Below are positions 7,594 through 17,095 of a stretch of 37,485 nucleotides of DNA, piece by piece. The translations under genes and the position numbers were made by a program. Within the stretch, counting starts at the first letter, position 1. Every line of letters begins with the position of its first letter. Source of the stretch: an uncultured Arachnia sp. (GTDB taxonomy: Bacteria; Actinomycetota; Actinomycetes; Propionibacteriales; Propionibacteriaceae). Location of the stretch: assembly GCA_947493705.1 (NCBI GenBank), contig CANLSH010000032.1:1-37485 (forward strand), in the 5' to 3' direction. The notes under the pieces were generated by a model. It saw only the letters and a list, made by a program, of their open reading frames with translations. It ran no database searches and was not told where the DNA came from.

Positions 7594-9495
7594 TCACTCC
7601 TCTTCCCCTTCCTCCTCGGGGGGAGTGCTGGTCTCTGTGGCCGTGGGTGTGGGTTCCGGCTCCTCAGACGTTGGCTCGTCGGTGGGTTCCGGTTCTGGTT
7701 CCGGCTCCGGCTCTTCAGTCGTGGGATCAGGGGTGGGCTCAGGCGTGGGGTCTGGTGTGGGCTCAGGGGGTGCCACGGCGATGGACACCCTGAGTCGATC
7801 AGTGCGCGGCGCTGGGACGCCGCCAGGAGGAGTTTGGTCGAAGACCTCGCCCGGCGGCTGCTCGTCGGTCTCCACCTGCTCCACATCCAGGAGTTCGTTG
7901 AAGCCGGCCTGACGGGCGATGTCCTCGGCCGCCTCCTGCGTTTCCCCGATCAACTGGGGAACGATGGATTGACCCGTGGCGATGAAGATGGTCACCAGTT
8001 CCGCGGGATCCACGTCGCCCCCCTGCTGCGGGGTGGAGCTGATGACCGTCCCTGCCGTGTCGGTGGCCTCTTCATCCGCCGGATTTGCATCCTCGGACTC
8101 GACGTTGGTGAACCCTGCAGTCTCCAGTGTCGCCAGCGCGTCGGCCTGTGTCATCCCCTCGATCTCGGGGATCACCAGTGTGTCCGGTCCACGGCTGACC
8201 TCGAGTTCCACGGTGGAGTTGATCTCCACTTCCTCGCCGGGCAGTGGTGACTGGCTCAGTACCGTGCCCTCGTCCTCCCTTGTGCCCTCCACCTCCGTGA
8301 TATCGGCAACGAGGTTGTTGTTGATGAGGGTGTTTTCCGCATTGTTGCGATTCACACCAGTGACTTGGGGGACGCTCACCATTTCTGTCTGATCCCCCGG
8401 GGGGTTCAGGATCATGTAGATGGCCGTCACCATGCCAGCGAGCAGCAGACCAGCGAGAACCAGAAGCACCACCAGGGGGCTGCGCGACTTCTTCTTCTCC
8501 TCCTCGATCTCGACTGGGGAGTCCTGGAGGGCCACGGCTGCGGGAGCGGCAGCCACTGCGGTTCGGGGGATCGTGGCTCCATTCTCCGAGGCCATGACGG
8601 TGGTGGGATCATGTGTCCCCGGAGCCGCGATGACGGCGTGCACTTGTTGGTGGTTCATGGCGCGCAGCACATCGGCGCGCATCTCGCGTGCGTCCTGGTA
8701 CCGGTCACCAGCGTTCTTGGCGAGTGCCTGAAGGGTGACGGCATCCATGTCTGCGGTGACTTCGGGATCCAGCTGGCTGGGCGGCACGGGAGCCTCCCGC
8801 ACGTGCTGGTAGGCCACGCTGACGGGGGAGTCGCCCTTGAAGGGAGGTTCGGAAACCAACAGTTCGTAGAGGAGGCAGCCGACGGAGTACAGATCTGAGC
8901 GCTGGTCCACCTTCTCGCCGCGAGCCTGCTCGGGGGACAGGTACTGTGCGGTGCCGATGACGGCAGCAGTCTGTGTCATGGTCGCCGATGTGTCGGCGAC
9001 GGCGCGCGCGATGCCGAAATCCATGACCTTCACAGCACCAGCGGGTGTCAGCATGACGTTGGCCGGTTTGATGTCGCGGTGGATGATGCCGGCGCGGTGG
9101 CTGTAGTCCAGCGCATCCAGGACACCCGCGGTGAACTCCAGAGCGCGCTCGGGCAGAATCTTGCGACCATCGCGTAGCACGTCGCGCAGGGTCACGCCCT
9201 CCACGAGTTCCATCACGATGTAGGGAACTGAGACCTGTGAGGACGGGTCGAGTTCTTCGCCGGTGTCGTAGACCGCCACGATGTTGGGATGGTTCAGCCC
9301 CGCCGCTGACTGTGCTTCCTTGCGGAAGCGTGCCTGAAAAGTGGGGTCGCTGGCGAGGTCAATGCGCAACCGTTTGACGGCGACGTCGCGGGCCAGCCGG
9401 GTGTCTCGTGCGCGCCACACCTCGGCCATGCCGCCGCGACCGATGATCTGGTCGAGCTCGTAGCGTCCTCCGAGCAGCGTTCCACGCTGAGTCAT
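7594..9495 (-). CDS. pknB: Serine/threonine protein kinase with PASTA domains
   Basis: A transmembrane kinase that senses peptidoglycan fragments and controls growth and division. The 632-aa protein starts at the ATG preceded by AAGGAG. The cytoplasmic kinase domain (about 10-275) has the glycine loop GRGGMAEV, Lys41, HRDIKPAN with Asp141, DFG (159-161) and an activation loop rich in Thr. A transmembrane helix (about 340-362) leads to three PASTA repeats, and a C-terminal tail of about 55 residues built of Pro, Glu, Asp and Thr follows. Mycobacterial PknB usually has four PASTA repeats; I count three. It is the last gene of the operon, after pbpA. An alternative upstream ATG at 9537 gives a poor N-terminus. 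Confidence 0.97.
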   Translation of the reverse strand: MTQRGTLLGGRYELDQIIGRGGMAEVWRARDTRLARDVAVKRLRIDLASDPTFQARFRKEAQSAAGLNHPNIVAVYDTGEELDPSSQVSVPYIVMELVEGVTLRDVLRDGRKILPERALEFTAGVLDALDYSHRAGIIHRDIKPANVMLTPAGAVKVMDFGIARAVADTSATMTQTAAVIGTAQYLSPEQARGEKVDQRSDLYSVGCLLYELLVSEPPFKGDSPVSVAYQHVREAPVPPSQLDPEVTADMDAVTLQALAKNAGDRYQDAREMRADVLRAMNHQQVHAVIAAPGTHDPTTVMASENGATIPRTAVAAAPAAVALQDSPVEIEEEKKKSRSPLVVLLVLAGLLLAGMVTAIYMILNPPGDQTEMVSVPQVTGVNRNNAENTLINNNLVADITEVEGTREDEGTVLSQSPLPGEEVEINSTVELEVSRGPDTLVIPEIEGMTQADALATLETAGFTNVESEDANPADEEATDTAGTVISSTPQQGGDVDPAELVTIFIATGQSIVPQLIGETQEAAEDIARQAGFNELLDVEQVETDEQPPGEVFDQTPPGGVPAPRTDRLRVSIAVAPPEPTPDPTPEPTPDPTTEEPEPEPEPEPTDEPTSEEPEPTPTATETSTPPEEEGEEE

Positions 9496-9562
9496 CCAAT
9501 GGCTCCTTTTTTTCGGACAGGGCCCATTGTGGTGCACGATGCGCCGCTTCGGGTAGAAGGGC

Positions 9563-10990
9563 TCATCTCAGCGCCTCCAGGACGGCCGTGAAAATGGGTG
9601 CAGCCACTCGGCCACCGGAGATGTCGTCGCGCTCCACCCCCGCGCTCTGCACGAATGCCACCACAGCCACCGTCGGTTCCTGTGCATATCCGACGAACCA
9701 CGCATACGGCGGACGATCGGGATCTGATTGGGCTGTGCCGGTCTTGCCCCCAATGGTCATGCCGTTGATCTGGGCGGGGCGCCCCGTGCCGTCGCTGACC
9801 ACCGCCTCCATCATCTGCTGCATCAGTTGTGCGTTGGCCTCGGTCAGGGGGGCGCCCACCTCCCGGGGCTCGGTGGAACTGATGACCTTCAGGTCTTCGC
9901 CGGTCACCGTACGTACCACGTAGGGCTGCATCATGTGACCGTCATTGGCGATGGCTGCGGTGACCTGCAGCATCTGCAGGGGAGAGGAGGCGACGTCGAA
10001 CTGGCCGATGGCTGACAGGGCTGTCTGTGCCTCGTCGAGTTCGGTGGGGAACCGGCTGGGTGCCGATGGAAGATCGATGAGCGACGGCGAGTTGAACCCG
10101 AAAGCCTCTGATGTGGCCCTGAGCTGCTCCCCGCCCAGTTCCATTCCGAGCGTACCGAAGGCCGTGTTGCAGGACGTGATCAGCGCCTGCTCCAACGTCA
10201 CGGTGGTGCCGCCACAGTTGGTGGAGTTGCCCATGGACCGCGAGGAATTGGGAAGTTGGAGTGACTGCGGCGCATCAAGTTCGCTGGAGGGCAGCATTCC
10301 GCTCTCCAGAGCTGCGGCGGCCGTCACGAGCTTGAAGGTGGATCCGGGAGGGAAGACTTCACGCACTGCCCGGTTCTTGAGCGGCTCATCGGGGGCGTTC
10401 AACAACTCGTCCCAGTTCGCCCGAGCCTGCGACAGATCCAGCGTGGCGAGACGGTTGGGATCGTAGGTGGGGGCGGACACCAGCGCCAGAATCTCTCCGG
10501 ATTCCCAATTCATGGCGATCGCTGCGCCCTGATTGTCGCCAAGAGCTTCAACGGCGGCGGCCTGCGCCGCAGGATTGAGCGTCGTCGTCAGGTTGGCGCC
10601 CTGACGGGTGCGCCCCACCAGGAGATCGATGATGCGGCTGACTGCCTGGACTGAACCGGTCCCGGACAATTCCTCGTTGTACTGGCGCTCGAGTTCGCTG
10701 CGTGCGTAGTCGTACGAGTACCACCCCGTCACCGATGACCACGTGGGGCCGCTCGGGTAGGTGCGGACGAACGGAAAGGTGCCCTCGGCGGGGTTGGTGA
10801 TGGCGATGGGGGTGTTGCCCACCAGAATTGCGCCGCGGTCGCTGGCGAACTCGGCGTCCCTCACACGGCGGTTGCCGGGGTTCGCATTCAAGTCATCCGT
10901 GCGGACCACGGAGATCCACGTCACGTTCACCAGCAGAGCGGCCATCATGAGGGCGACGAAAATACTGACTTTGCGCAGGGGGCTGTTCAT
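9563..10990 (-). CDS. pbpA: Penicillin-binding protein A (transpeptidase)
   Basis: A class-B PBP that cross-links peptidoglycan, working with the RodA/FtsW-type polymerase encoded just upstream. The 475-aa protein has an N-terminal signal anchor (about 8-28) and a short non-penicillin-binding module. The transpeptidase domain carries the motifs STFK (217-220), SCN (273-275) and KTGTA (416-420), all intact. Its ATG overlaps the rodA stop by 4 nt (ATGA), so synthesis is coupled. Homologues are phosphorylated by PknB and affect septation and cell length in mycobacteria, by established knowledge. Confidence 0.96.
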   Translation of the reverse strand: MNSPLRKVSIFVALMMAALLVNVTWISVVRTDDLNANPGNRRVRDAEFASDRGAILVGNTPIAITNPAEGTFPFVRTYPSGPTWSSVTGWYSYDYARSELERQYNEELSGTGSVQAVSRIIDLLVGRTRQGANLTTTLNPAAQAAAVEALGDNQGAAIAMNWESGEILALVSAPTYDPNRLATLDLSQARANWDELLNAPDEPLKNRAVREVFPPGSTFKLVTAAAALESGMLPSSELDAPQSLQLPNSSRSMGNSTNCGGTTVTLEQALITSCNTAFGTLGMELGGEQLRATSEAFGFNSPSLIDLPSAPSRFPTELDEAQTALSAIGQFDVASSPLQMLQVTAAIANDGHMMQPYVVRTVTGEDLKVISSTEPREVGAPLTEANAQLMQQMMEAVVSDGTGRPAQINGMTIGGKTGTAQSDPDRPPYAWFVGYAQEPTVAVVAFVQSAGVERDDISGGRVAAPIFTAVLEALR

Positions 10991-12381
10991 CGGCTGATCA
11001 CCGCCGTCGAATCGTCAGGAGTGATGAGTTCCTGGGGTGTGGCCGTGGCCACCTGCGGCATCCGGGCGCGGTGCGAGATCACCATCAGGAGGCCGATGAT
11101 CATCCAGTTCGCCACCATGGAGGAGCCGCCCTGAGACATGAACGGCGTCGTCAGACCCGTGAGAGGCAACAGCCGCGTGATGCCCCCGATGATGATGAAC
11201 ACCTGCAGGGAGAAGATGAATGCCAACCCGCCCGCCAGGAGTTTGCCGAAGCCGTCGGGGCACAGCAGGGCAGCCTTGAGGCCGCGAGCCGATATCAGTG
11301 CGTACAGCATGACGACGGCCAACAGACCGAGGATCCCGAGTTCCTCACCGATTGCCCCGGCGATGAAATCGCTCTTGGCCAGCGGCGTCAGGCCGGGTCG
11401 TCCCATGCCCCAACCGCGCCCGAACAGTCCGCCCCAGGCGTAGCCGAACTGGGCGCTGATGATCTGCAGGTTGGCGTCGAAATTGCTGAACGGATCAAGC
11501 CAGGCGTTGACACGTCGCGGCACGTGGTTGGTGAAGTTGAAGGCCAGGAAACCGGCCACGAGGAACATCACGCCTGCCAACAGGGGCCATGCGGGGCGCT
11601 GCGTCGCAATGTAGATCATGACGGTGAAGAGGCCGAAGAACAGCAGAGCGGTGCCCAGATCGTTCTGGAACACCATGATGCCGAGCGCAAATACCCACAT
11701 GACGGCGATGGGTCCAAGATCACGGGCCCGGGGGAAGTCGAGGCCCAGAATGCGTTTCCCGGCGAGCCCAAGCACGTCGCGCTTCTCATAGAAGTAGGCC
11801 GCAAACGCCACGGCGAGAAGAATCTTGGCCACTTCGGCCGGCTGGAAACTGAACCCGAGGACTCGGATCCAGATGCGTGCGCCACCGAGTGAGACGCCAA
11901 GACCGGGAATCAGCGGCAGAAGCAGCAGCGCGACTCCGGCGATGAAGAGGAGGTAGGGGTACTGCTGGAGTCGGCGATGGTCGCGGACGATGATCAGGAC
12001 GGCGAGGAACAACACGATGCCGAGCGCGGTCCACAACAGCTGGGAGGAGGCGTCCGTGCGTGGGGGGTCAGGGATCTGGTCAATGCGGGCAATCATCGCC
12101 AGCCCCAAACCGTTCAGCACAATGACACACGGCAGAATCACCGGATCCGCATAGGGGGTGAGGAAGCGCACGAAGAGATGCGCGAGGATTGCCATGCCGA
12201 ACCAGAGCCCGGCCACCACCTCCAAATTCGGGGGAAGGGCGTCATAAAGAGCCAAGTGGGTCATGACCCAACCGCCGAGCCCGAAGCAGCAGGCCATAAG
12301 GATGAGAAGCAACTCGACGTTGCGCCGCTTCCGGTGGACCACCACCTCGCCCGTCGCCGCCGGCTGTGTGGGCACCGACAT
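10987..12381 (-). CDS. rodA: SEDS-family peptidoglycan polymerase RodA/FtsW
   Basis: A multi-pass membrane glycosyltransferase that polymerises lipid II and partners with the PBP encoded next. The 464-aa protein has about ten to twelve hydrophobic helices. It contains the conserved SEDS segments, including KSDFIAGAIGEELG and the C-terminal GLTTPFMSQGGSSM. I chose the second ATG at 12381 because GGAGGA then has a 6-nt spacing; the ATG at 12387 would touch it. The start overlaps the pstP stop by one base (TGATG). Position in the pknB operon fits the RodA branch rather than the divisome FtsW of the mur cluster. Confidence 0.95.
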   Translation of the reverse strand: MSVPTQPAATGEVVVHRKRRNVELLLILMACCFGLGGWVMTHLALYDALPPNLEVVAGLWFGMAILAHLFVRFLTPYADPVILPCVIVLNGLGLAMIARIDQIPDPPRTDASSQLLWTALGIVLFLAVLIIVRDHRRLQQYPYLLFIAGVALLLLPLIPGLGVSLGGARIWIRVLGFSFQPAEVAKILLAVAFAAYFYEKRDVLGLAGKRILGLDFPRARDLGPIAVMWVFALGIMVFQNDLGTALLFFGLFTVMIYIATQRPAWPLLAGVMFLVAGFLAFNFTNHVPRRVNAWLDPFSNFDANLQIISAQFGYAWGGLFGRGWGMGRPGLTPLAKSDFIAGAIGEELGILGLLAVVMLYALISARGLKAALLCPDGFGKLLAGGLAFIFSLQVFIIIGGITRLLPLTGLTTPFMSQGGSSMVANWMIIGLLMVISHRARMPQVATATPQELITPDDSTAVISR

Positions 12382-13733
12382 CAGCATTCCTCCGGGTCAG
12401 TCTCGGCGGAGGCGGTGGGTGTGATGGGTGCGAGCAATGTGGGGTAGTTCGGCGCTCCGCTGCTGAGGCCTGACGGCGACGCCGTGGGTGAGGGGAGTGT
12501 GGCTTCCGGCGGTTCCGCCCGTTGCGTCCGTACTTCAACGCAGCGCTTTGCCCTCCAGCGCAATTCCTCCACGGATTCGTGGGCGCTGGCCAGATTGGAG
12601 GTGGCAATGGTGTTGGTGACGGCACGCTGGTAGAAACGTGGCAGGTCCGCGATGGCGATGTCCGTGCGTTCGGTCACCACATTCAACTCCACGCCGAGCA
12701 GGGAGCCCGGAAGCCCGTTGTAGATGGCGACGCTGCCACTGGCTTCGGCCAGGTAGTAGCGCGAGCTGCCGTAGGCCACGGCACCCCAGGTACCGCCGCC
12801 GAGGATGAGGAGCAGTACCAGCGCGCCGCCCACGATGCCGGGCCAGCGGCGCGACCTGTCCTCGGGTGCGTAGCGGGCCACTTCCTCGCCGGCGTGATCC
12901 GGAGCAGATGCGGAAGTGGGTGCTGCCGGCAGTGAGGTGCCCGGTTTCGACGTGTCGAGGATGTTGCGTTCAAGCGCGGAACCCACAAGTTGCGGTGTGC
13001 TGGCAGGGGCATCGCTCCCTTCGACGACGTCCGCGAGCACTACGGTGATGTTGTCGTGTCCCCCTGCTTCGTTGGCTGCCGCAGCCATGTCGTCGATGGC
13101 GACGGCCAGGTCATCCTCCCCCATGGCTACGCGAATGACGTCATCGCTGATGAGGCCGGACAGACCGTCGGAGCAGAACATGATCCGGTCACCCACGGCT
13201 GCATTGACGAGCTGAAGGTCCGGGCTGACGTCTCGTTGGCCGTTCAGCACGCGAATGATCAACGAGCGGTGGGGATGTGTCTCGGCCTGCTTCGGGGTCA
13301 ACCGTCCCTCGTCGATCAGCTGCTGCACCCAGGAGTGGTCGTGCGTCAACTGGGACAGCTCACCGTCGCGCAGGAGGTAGCACCGGGAATCACCCACATG
13401 GGTGATGGCGAACTGGTTGCCGTCGAACATGGCGCCGCAGAATGTGGTGCCCATGCCGTCGAGGCTCAGATCCCGGGACACGAGCTGCGACAGCCGAGTG
13501 TTGATGTCGCTGACGATGTTTGCCATATGGACGAGCATGTCCTCGCCCGCGATACGTCGGTCAGCCTTCGCTGCGGTGGTGGCGGCAACGGCCGAGGCGA
13601 GGTCGCCGGCCGCAGCCCCGCCCATACCGTCGGCGACCATCAACATGGTGGGGGAGGCGTAGCCGGCGTCCTGGTTGTTCTTGCGGACGCGTCCCACTTC
13701 CGAATGCGCAATGAATCGCAGCGAGTAGTTCAC
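12381..13733 (-). CDS. pstP: PP2C-family Ser/Thr phosphatase PstP
   Basis: Reverses PknA/PknB-type phosphorylation. The 450-aa protein has an N-terminal PP2C domain (about 1-235) with the metal-binding motifs RKNNQD, ADGMGG (35-40), HVGDSR (112-117), CSDGLSG and GGHDN. A linker leads to a transmembrane helix (about 298-321) and an extracytoplasmic region of about 125 residues rich in Pro, Ser and Thr at its end. That outer part varies between genera. The gene lies 3 nt downstream of the fhaB stop region and overlaps rodA by one base, in the standard operon order. Confidence 0.96.
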   Translation of the reverse strand: MNYSLRFIAHSEVGRVRKNNQDAGYASPTMLMVADGMGGAAAGDLASAVAATTAAKADRRIAGEDMLVHMANIVSDINTRLSQLVSRDLSLDGMGTTFCGAMFDGNQFAITHVGDSRCYLLRDGELSQLTHDHSWVQQLIDEGRLTPKQAETHPHRSLIIRVLNGQRDVSPDLQLVNAAVGDRIMFCSDGLSGLISDDVIRVAMGEDDLAVAIDDMAAAANEAGGHDNITVVLADVVEGSDAPASTPQLVGSALERNILDTSKPGTSLPAAPTSASAPDHAGEEVARYAPEDRSRRWPGIVGGALVLLLILGGGTWGAVAYGSSRYYLAEASGSVAIYNGLPGSLLGVELNVVTERTDIAIADLPRFYQRAVTNTIATSNLASAHESVEELRWRAKRCVEVRTQRAEPPEATLPSPTASPSGLSSGAPNYPTLLAPITPTASAETDPEEC

Positions 13734-13736
13734 GGC

Positions 13737-14204
13737 TCAGGCCTCCAGCCGCATCAGGGTTTTACCGATGCGAATGACATCACCCAGCGAGATGGCCACC
13801 GGTGAGGTCAGGCGCTGACCGTTGACATAGGTGCCGTTGGTGGAACGGAGATCGGTCACCACCCAAGTTCGATCGTCGCGCTGCACCAGCTGGGCGTGAC
13901 GCGCTGACGCGTAGTCATCGTCGAGGAAGAATGTGCTGTCCGCTGCGCGCCCCAGATTGATGACGGGCTCCAGCGGGATGGAGAGCCCCTGCTGGTTGCC
14001 CTGGCTCACCGCGAACCTGCTGGGTGGTGCGTCGCGTCCCTTCTGACCGCGCTTGCTCCGGGGAGTGTCCGCCGCCGGGAGGGCGGAGGCGCTGACGCGT
14101 CTGCCAAACATGTCTTTGCGAATGACGTCGGCCACCAGAGCGATGAAGAGCCACAACAAAACCAGGAAGGCAATCTTGATGGCGGCGATGATCAGTTCAG
14201 ACAT
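13737..14204 (-). CDS. fhaB: FHA-domain protein FhaB (FipA)
   Basis: A 155-aa protein with a single N-terminal transmembrane helix (about 5-26) and a C-terminal FHA domain that binds phosphothreonine. The FHA core residues are visible: GR (85-86), S-A-R-H (100-103) and STNGT (121-125). In mycobacteria FhaB/FipA links FtsZ and FtsQ and is a PknB-pathway partner. The ATG at 14204 follows the fhaA stop by one base and has GGAG about 8 nt upstream. An in-frame ATG further upstream (14255) lies inside fhaA and is unlikely. Confidence 0.94.
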   Translation of the reverse strand: MSELIIAAIKIAFLVLLWLFIALVADVIRKDMFGRRVSASALPAADTPRSKRGQKGRDAPPSRFAVSQGNQQGLSIPLEPVINLGRAADSTFFLDDDYASARHAQLVQRDDRTWVVTDLRSTNGTYVNGQRLTSPVAISLGDVIRIGKTLMRLEA

Positions 14205-14205
14205 G

Positions 14206-14922
14206 TCACTGCTCCGAAGGAGAGTGCACCAGCATCCTCGTGTTGCCGATCTCAATGCGCGAGCCGTCCCGCAGACGGGCCTGGTTCACGCGGGAGCCGT
14301 CCACCGTGATGCCATTGGTGGAGCCCAGATCCTCGATGCTGACCTGGGGCGCCGCGGCCGTGCCGGTGACCGTGATGAGGGCATGGCGACGCGAGATGCC
14401 GGGATCATTCAGACGCAGATCAGCCTCGGAGCCGCGGCCCACCACAAGGCCCGGAGGGACCAGGGGATGCCGGACGCCGCTGACCTCAATCACCAGTGCG
14501 CGGGCGGGGCGTCGGGAGTTGCGAGACGACGCTGCCGGTGGGGAGGCATCCCGGACAACCGCTTCACTCGCCACCTTGAACTGGCCCGTGGGAAGCGAAT
14601 CGTCCACGTCGTAGGTGATGGAGATGGGACCGTTGAACACATAGCTGCGTTCCCTGGCGTGAGCACGCAGGTCCGAGGTGATCTCCGAGTTGATCGTCTT
14701 GGAATAGGGAAACAGTCGTGCATGGTCATGTTCGGAGAGGAAAACGGTGAAGTCATTGGGGACGAGACGCTTGTCGCGGCTCAACAATTTTGCCTCGGCG
14801 TCCAGTTCCCGCTGGATCCCGGCGGCGATCTCCACAGGCTGCACGTCACCCTTGAATGCGCGCGCGAAAACCTTGTCGACAGCAGCGCCGATGCGTTTCT
14901 CAGCGCGGTCGAAGACACCCAT
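14206..14922 (-). CDS. fhaA: FHA-domain protein FhaA (DUF3662 plus FHA)
   Basis: A 238-aa cytoplasmic adaptor. The N-terminal DUF3662 domain (about 1-115) begins MGVFDRAEKRI, typical of FhaA. A Ser/Pro/Arg linker leads to the FHA domain with GRGSEAD (162-168), S-R-R-H (177-180) and STNGI (201-205). Mycobacterial FhaA binds phosphorylated MviN/MurJ and regulates peptidoglycan synthesis. The linker is much shorter than in mycobacterial FhaA (about 500 aa). The ATG has AGAAGGA upstream. It is the first gene of the six-gene operon; the 94-nt gap to meaB on the same strand may hold the promoter, for which I see only a TACGCT hexamer. Confidence 0.94.
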   Translation of the reverse strand: MGVFDRAEKRIGAAVDKVFARAFKGDVQPVEIAAGIQRELDAEAKLLSRDKRLVPNDFTVFLSEHDHARLFPYSKTINSEITSDLRAHARERSYVFNGPISITYDVDDSLPTGQFKVASEAVVRDASPPAASSRNSRRPARALVIEVSGVRHPLVPPGLVVGRGSEADLRLNDPGISRRHALITVTGTAAAPQVSIEDLGSTNGITVDGSRVNQARLRDGSRIEIGNTRMLVHSPSEQ

Positions 14923-15016
14923 GTGATCCTTCTCCCCAATCGTTGACGATGGCTAGCTTACCGAGCGTATTCACGTTGGACACTTCGGAGACGCTGCCGC
15001 TGCATGAGTGGCCGTG

Positions 15017-16051
15017 TCAGTCCTTGTCAGACACTGTTGGGCCGAAGTCAGGGGATGCCCACGGCAGTTTTGGGACCGCCTCGGCGTAGGCGGCAAGGAT
15101 CTCTGCGGAACCCTCGACGGCGCTGATGGCCTCGGCCGCCACGCGGCTCTCCACATCTTCGGCGACGCGTCGCACGGCGGGTGTGGTGGTGAGGGATTCA
15201 AGGACCTCCTCGCGCACCATGTTCCACAACCAGTCGCGCTGTTGCTCAAGTCTGCGGGCCGCCAGGTCGCCGTCGGATTCCAGGGCCGCGCGATGCTTGG
15301 CCACTGTGTCCCACACTTCGTCCAAACCCTCGCCCGTGTAGGAGGAGCAGGTCAACACTGGGGCGCGTCGCTTCTCCGGTTCACCGGAGATGAGCTTCAT
15401 CGCGATGGTCAGTTCGCGCGCAGCCATCCGGGCGGCCTGCTCGTTGTCGCCGTCGGCCTTGGTGATCGCGATGACATCGGCGAGTTCCAGAATGCCCCTC
15501 TTGATGCCCTGGAGCTGATCGCCAGCACGTGCCACCTGCAGCATCAGGAAAGTGTCCACCATGCCGGAGACAGCAATTTCGGACTGTCCCACGCCAACTG
15601 TCTCGACGATGATGACGTCATAGCCGGCGGCTTCCAGGACCAGCATGGATTCGCGGGTGGCGCGGGCCACGCCGCCGAGGTGCCCCGCCGTGGGGGAGGG
15701 CCGCACGAACGCGTCGGGGCGGTTGGAGAGATCCGCCATGCGCGTCCGGTCTCCGAGGATGGAGCCGCCGGTGCGCGACGAGCTCGGGTCCACGGCCAGC
15801 ACAGCCACCTTGTGGTGGCGTTCACTGATGAGTTTGGCGCCCATCGCATCGATGAACGTGGATTTACCCGCTCCCGGAACTCCCGAGATACCGACGCGGA
15901 ATGCGCGCCCGGCGTGGGGGGCGAGTCGCTGGAGCAACTCGTGTGCCTGATGCCTGTGTTGGGGCTTGGTGGACTCCACCAATGTGATCGCCCGGGCGAC
16001 GTGGCCTCGCGAGTTCTTGAGGACCTTTTCTGCCAGCTGCTCCACAGTCAT
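15017..16051 (-). CDS. meaB: Methylmalonyl-CoA mutase-associated GTPase MeaB (ArgK family)
   Basis: A G3E-type GTPase that protects and gates cofactor loading of adenosylcobalamin-dependent methylmalonyl-CoA mutase. The 344-aa protein carries the Walker A GVPGAGKST (about 57-65), the switch region with VDPSSSRTGGSILGDRTRM, ETVGVGQSE and the base-specificity motif TKAD. A GGRGVP-like dimerisation C-terminus follows. I chose the ATG at 16051; GTG codons at 16060 and 16063 are alternatives. It is on the same strand as mutB-mutA but about 2.2 kb away, with three unrelated genes in between, whereas meaB usually follows mutB directly. Function with MutAB is a firm inference. Confidence 0.94.
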   Translation of the reverse strand: MTVEQLAEKVLKNSRGHVARAITLVESTKPQHRHQAHELLQRLAPHAGRAFRVGISGVPGAGKSTFIDAMGAKLISERHHKVAVLAVDPSSSRTGGSILGDRTRMADLSNRPDAFVRPSPTAGHLGGVARATRESMLVLEAAGYDVIIVETVGVGQSEIAVSGMVDTFLMLQVARAGDQLQGIKRGILELADVIAITKADGDNEQAARMAARELTIAMKLISGEPEKRRAPVLTCSSYTGEGLDEVWDTVAKHRAALESDGDLAARRLEQQRDWLWNMVREEVLESLTTTPAVRRVAEDVESRVAAEAISAVEGSAEILAAYAEAVPKLPWASPDFGPTVSDKD

Positions 16052-16159
16052 ATTGCGCACCACCCCAGACTAGCCACGCCGCCGTCGAAGGACTCGGCAA
16101 CCCTCCCGAGGCCGCTCCATAGACTGTGGATCACTGGCCGCAAGCGAAGGATGGACACC

Positions 16160-16831
16160 GTGGCACGAGTTCTCGTCTTCAGCGGAGCTGGTCACTATGC
16201 GGATCCGTGGCACCCCTTCCAGGAAACCTCTCAGGCTGTTTCCAAGGTTCTGGCCTCGCTCGGTCATCGGGTGTTGGTCCGCGACAGTGAACCCGGCGTT
16301 CTGTTGGATCTCGCAGAGTTCGATCTGCTCGTCGTCAACTCCGGCGGGCGCACCGAACCCCCGAACACTGCCGTGACCGCGGAGTGGGCAAGGGATCACT
16401 CGTGTCTCATGGACTTCCATCGATCGGGATCGCCGATCCTTGGCCTTCACACCGCCGTCGCGACATTCCCGGACTGGGACGGCTGGGGACTCATCATTGG
16501 TGGCAGTTGGACAACGGAATCATTCCATCCAGAGATGGGTTCGCCCACCTTCCACCCGGCAGCGCACGCTGCCGATCACCCGGTTTGGTCCGGACTCGAG
16601 TCCGTGTCGGTGACGGATGAGCGCTACTCGTGCTTGGAGCGTTCGGATGCTGCCGTCCCCCTGGTGCAGCACGTGACGGGAGGCCAACCCCACACGATGG
16701 GCTGGGCTGTGGGGGATTCGGTGATTTATGACGGGTTGGGCCACGACGCCCGCTCCTACGAATCCGAAGAGCGGCGTCGACTGCTGTGCAATGAGGTGCA
16801 ATGGCTTCTGTCCGGTGGCGGCGGTGCGTGA
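16160..16831 (+). CDS. ThuA-like domain protein
   Basis: A 223-aa protein starting ARVLVFSGAGHYADPWHPF, followed by LLVVNSGG and ILGLHTAVATFPDW, and later a GGSW segment. This is the ThuA-like fold, related to class-I glutamine amidotransferases and first named from trehalose utilisation genes. The usual amidotransferase Cys is replaced by a loop with LGLHTA, as in ThuA proteins. The GTG at 16160 has AAGGA 8 nt upstream; the ATG at 16151 would touch that site. Substrate unknown. No sugar genes lie adjacent. Confidence 0.75.
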   Translation: MARVLVFSGAGHYADPWHPFQETSQAVSKVLASLGHRVLVRDSEPGVLLDLAEFDLLVVNSGGRTEPPNTAVTAEWARDHSCLMDFHRSGSPILGLHTAVATFPDWDGWGLIIGGSWTTESFHPEMGSPTFHPAAHAADHPVWSGLESVSVTDERYSCLERSDAAVPLVQHVTGGQPHTMGWAVGDSVIYDGLGHDARSYESEERRRLLCNEVQWLLSGGGGA

Positions 16832-16835
16832 GTAC

Positions 16836-16841
16836 TAGAGT
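16836..16841 (+). promoter_or_regulatory. -10 element for a leaderless DUF5302 mRNA
   Basis: TAGAGT fits TANNNT and ends 7 nt before the ATG at 16849; no ribosome binding site is present there. Confidence 0.45.
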
Positions 16842-16848
16842 TCCCTGC

Positions 16849-17070
16849 ATGACAGAGCCAGAGCAGACCGACGAGCCGCAGGACCCTGCCGAGTCTGAGC
16901 AGTCCAGTGAACCGCCGGATCCGAAGGAAGCGATGCGGTTGGCGCTGGAGCGCAAGAAGCAGAAGGAGCACCACTCGCCCGTGGGTGGGATCAATGCGGA
17001 CAGGGACCAGGGTGGTCGTGCCCACAGCCAGGTGGGTGGAAAGCGGGAGTTCCGCCGCAAGTCGGGCTGA
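16849..17070 (+). CDS. DUF5302-like small charged protein
   Basis: A 73-aa hydrophilic protein with an acidic, Pro/Glu-rich N-terminus (TEPEQTDEPQDPAESEQ), a basic helix with ALERKKQKEHH, and a Gly/His-rich C-terminus ending in GGKREFRRKSG. The ending and length match the small actinobacterial DUF5302 family, whose function is not known. No membrane segment or enzyme motif is seen. It begins 17 nt after the ThuA-like stop, but the TAGAGT hexamer suggests its own leaderless transcript. Confidence 0.75.
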   Translation: MTEPEQTDEPQDPAESEQSSEPPDPKEAMRLALERKKQKEHHSPVGGINADRDQGGRAHSQVGGKREFRRKSG

Positions 17071-17095
17071 TCACGCATTCCTGTTGATGTGGGTG

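Noticed and set aside
15008..16831. 607-aa open frame on the plus strand
   Set aside because: It is the antisense shadow of meaB joined to the true ThuA-like gene; only 16160-16831 is protein-like.
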